NCBI GenBank assembly: GCA_019689615.1
Contig: JADGHD010000365.1
Span: 1 to 5,526, forward strand
From: Frankia sp.
GTDB taxonomy: Bacteria > Actinomycetota > Actinomycetes > Frankiales > Frankiaceae
DNA: 5,526 bases
Reading direction: 5' to 3'
Shown one piece after another: positions 4,789 through 5,526 of this stretch. Position numbers and translations under genes: made by a program. Under the pieces are notes generated by a model. That model had not been told where the DNA came from and did no database searches. It worked only from the letters and a program-made list of their open reading frames with translations. Within the stretch, counting starts at the first letter, position 1. Each line of letters opens with the position of its first letter.

Positions 4789-5526
4789 ATGCGTGGGCCG
4801 TTCGCGAGGCTCCGGCGCGCGCTGCCGGAGAGGGGCAAGCAGCAGCGGTCAGCCGAGGCCAAACGCATCGGCCTCGGGCTGCCGCCGGATATCGATGCGT
4901 GCCTGTTCGACCTGGACGGGGTGCTGACCAGTACGGCGCGGGTGCACGCCGAGGCCTGGAAGGAGATGTTCGACGGCTTCCTGGAGAACTGGGCGCTGCG
5001 GTCCGGCGAGCCAGAGGAGCCGTTCGACATCGAGCGGGACTACAACCGCTACGTGGACGGCAAGCCGCGTCTCGACGGTGTGCGGTCGTTCCTCGACTCG
5101 CGCGGGATCCACCTGCCGGAGGGCGCGCCGGACGACCCGCCGAGCGGGCTGACCGTGAACGCCCTGGGCAACCGGAAGAACTTCCTGGTCCTGGCCAAGA
5201 TCGCCCAAGGCGGCGTGCACGCCTACCCGGACGCTCTCCGCTACCTGCTGGCGTGCGTGGCGGCCGGCAGGCCACGGGCGCTGGTCTCGTCGAGCGCGAA
5301 CGCCGTCGAGGTGATCAGGGTCGCCGGGATCGCCGACCTCCTGCCGGTGCGGATCGACGGGAACACGGTCGCCGAGCGCGGCCTGGCCGGCAAACCCGCG
5401 CCGGACATGTTCCTGGCGGCGGCGCACGAGCTCGGCGTCCTGCCCGGCCGCGCCGCGGTGTTCGAGGACGCCGAGGCCGGCGTCGGGGGCGCGGGGGGGG
5501 GGGGGGGGGGGGGGGTGGGGGGGGGG
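4789..5526 (+). CDS. HAD-superfamily hydrolase, beta-phosphoglucomutase-like (3' end lost in poly-G)
   Basis: The frame from ATG 4789 is open to the window edge; about 235 residues are credible. Residues 1-33 are a basic N-terminal extension. HAD motif I is FDLDGVLT (40-47), with Asp41 as the nucleophile and Asp43 as the general acid/base. A cap domain follows (about 50-140), including ARVHAEAW, LDGVRSFLDSRGI and LGNRKN. Motif II is VSSSAN (166-171), motif III is GKPAPD with Lys202, and motif IV is FEDAEAGV with Glu226 and Asp227. This set matches the beta-phosphoglucomutase group, which interconverts glucose 1- and 6-phosphates or acts as a phosphatase. The cap wording resembles actinobacterial proteins encoded beside GH65 glycoside phosphorylases, so such a gene may lie to the right. 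From about residue 235 the reading is Gly only and not trustworthy. Divergent from psuG, 117 bp apart. Confidence 0.88.
   Translation, partial: MRGPFARLRRALPERGKQQRSAEAKRIGLGLPPDIDACLFDLDGVLTSTARVHAEAWKEMFDGFLENWALRSGEPEEPFDIERDYNRYVDGKPRLDGVRSFLDSRGIHLPEGAPDDPPSGLTVNALGNRKNFLVLAKIAQGGVHAYPDALRYLLACVAAGRPRALVSSSANAVEVIRVAGIADLLPVRIDGNTVAERGLAGKPAPDMFLAAAHELGVLPGRAAVFEDAEAGVGGAGGGGGGGVGGG
5493..5526. other. Poly-G run, probable sequencing or assembly artefact
   Basis: Twenty-three G, one T (5516) and ten G run to the window edge, straight after HAD motif IV where the family normally continues with a variable, structured sequence. Two-colour sequencing reports absent signal as G, which typically gives such tails at contig ends. 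The disturbance may begin slightly earlier, near 5485. It should not be read as real sequence. Confidence 0.85.

Noticed and set aside
4133..5275. Minus-strand 380-residue frame spanning psuG and the HAD gene
   Set aside because: It is Arg/Ala-rich and crosses two well-supported genes in other frames.
5493..5526. G-quadruplex or telomere-like G tract
   Set aside because: A near-uniform homopolymer at the very edge of the sequence, inside a conserved gene, is better explained as a no-signal sequencing artefact.

Overview
The window looks like chromosomal DNA from a very GC-rich actinobacterium. Coding stretches have strongly GC-biased third codon positions, and starts use ATG, GTG and probably TTG. 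The lipoproteins have short Arg-rich signal peptides with LAGC-type lipoboxes. A Frankia-like or related genus would fit, but that is an inference from composition and gene content; nothing here fixes the genus.

Layout, left to right. (1) Positions 1-376, minus strand: the N-terminal 125 codons of a gene that runs off the left edge. It encodes an Arg-rich head followed by in-register Gly-Gln-rich repeats, and a strong ribosome binding site decides its start. (2) Positions 377-813: a divergent intergenic region, clearly less GC-rich than the genes. It carries overlapping inverted repeats that could form alternative hairpins, and a candidate promoter covered by two abutting dyads. (3) Positions 814-3548, plus strand: three tandem paralogous lipoproteins. 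Each has a lipobox Cys at residue 29 or 30, a low-complexity linker, a shared Val/Ile-Leu-Thr-Ala motif, two Cys 56-57 residues apart, and a similar C-terminal block. Stem-loops follow each gene, so the copies may be separate transcription units. (4) Positions 3628-4671, minus strand, convergent with the lipoproteins: psuG, pseudouridine-5'-phosphate glycosidase, with all expected catalytic residues and probably read from a leaderless transcript. (5) Positions 4789-5526, plus strand, divergent from psuG: a HAD-superfamily, beta-phosphoglucomutase-like hydrolase. It loses meaning in a poly-G run at the right edge that is almost certainly a sequencing or assembly artefact.

How the genes work together. 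The three lipoproteins form a local duplicated cluster of unknown function, probably on the outer face of the cytoplasmic membrane. PsuG is a cytosolic catabolic enzyme that splits pseudouridine 5'-phosphate into uracil and ribose 5-phosphate. Its usual kinase partner, psuK, is not visible here. The HAD protein resembles actinobacterial proteins commonly found beside GH65 glycoside phosphorylases, so it more likely belongs to disaccharide or glucose-phosphate metabolism than to pseudouridine turnover. No mobile element, CRISPR array, tRNA or rRNA is visible. The least explained parts are the lipoprotein triplet, the structured intergenic region before it, and the repeat protein at the left edge.
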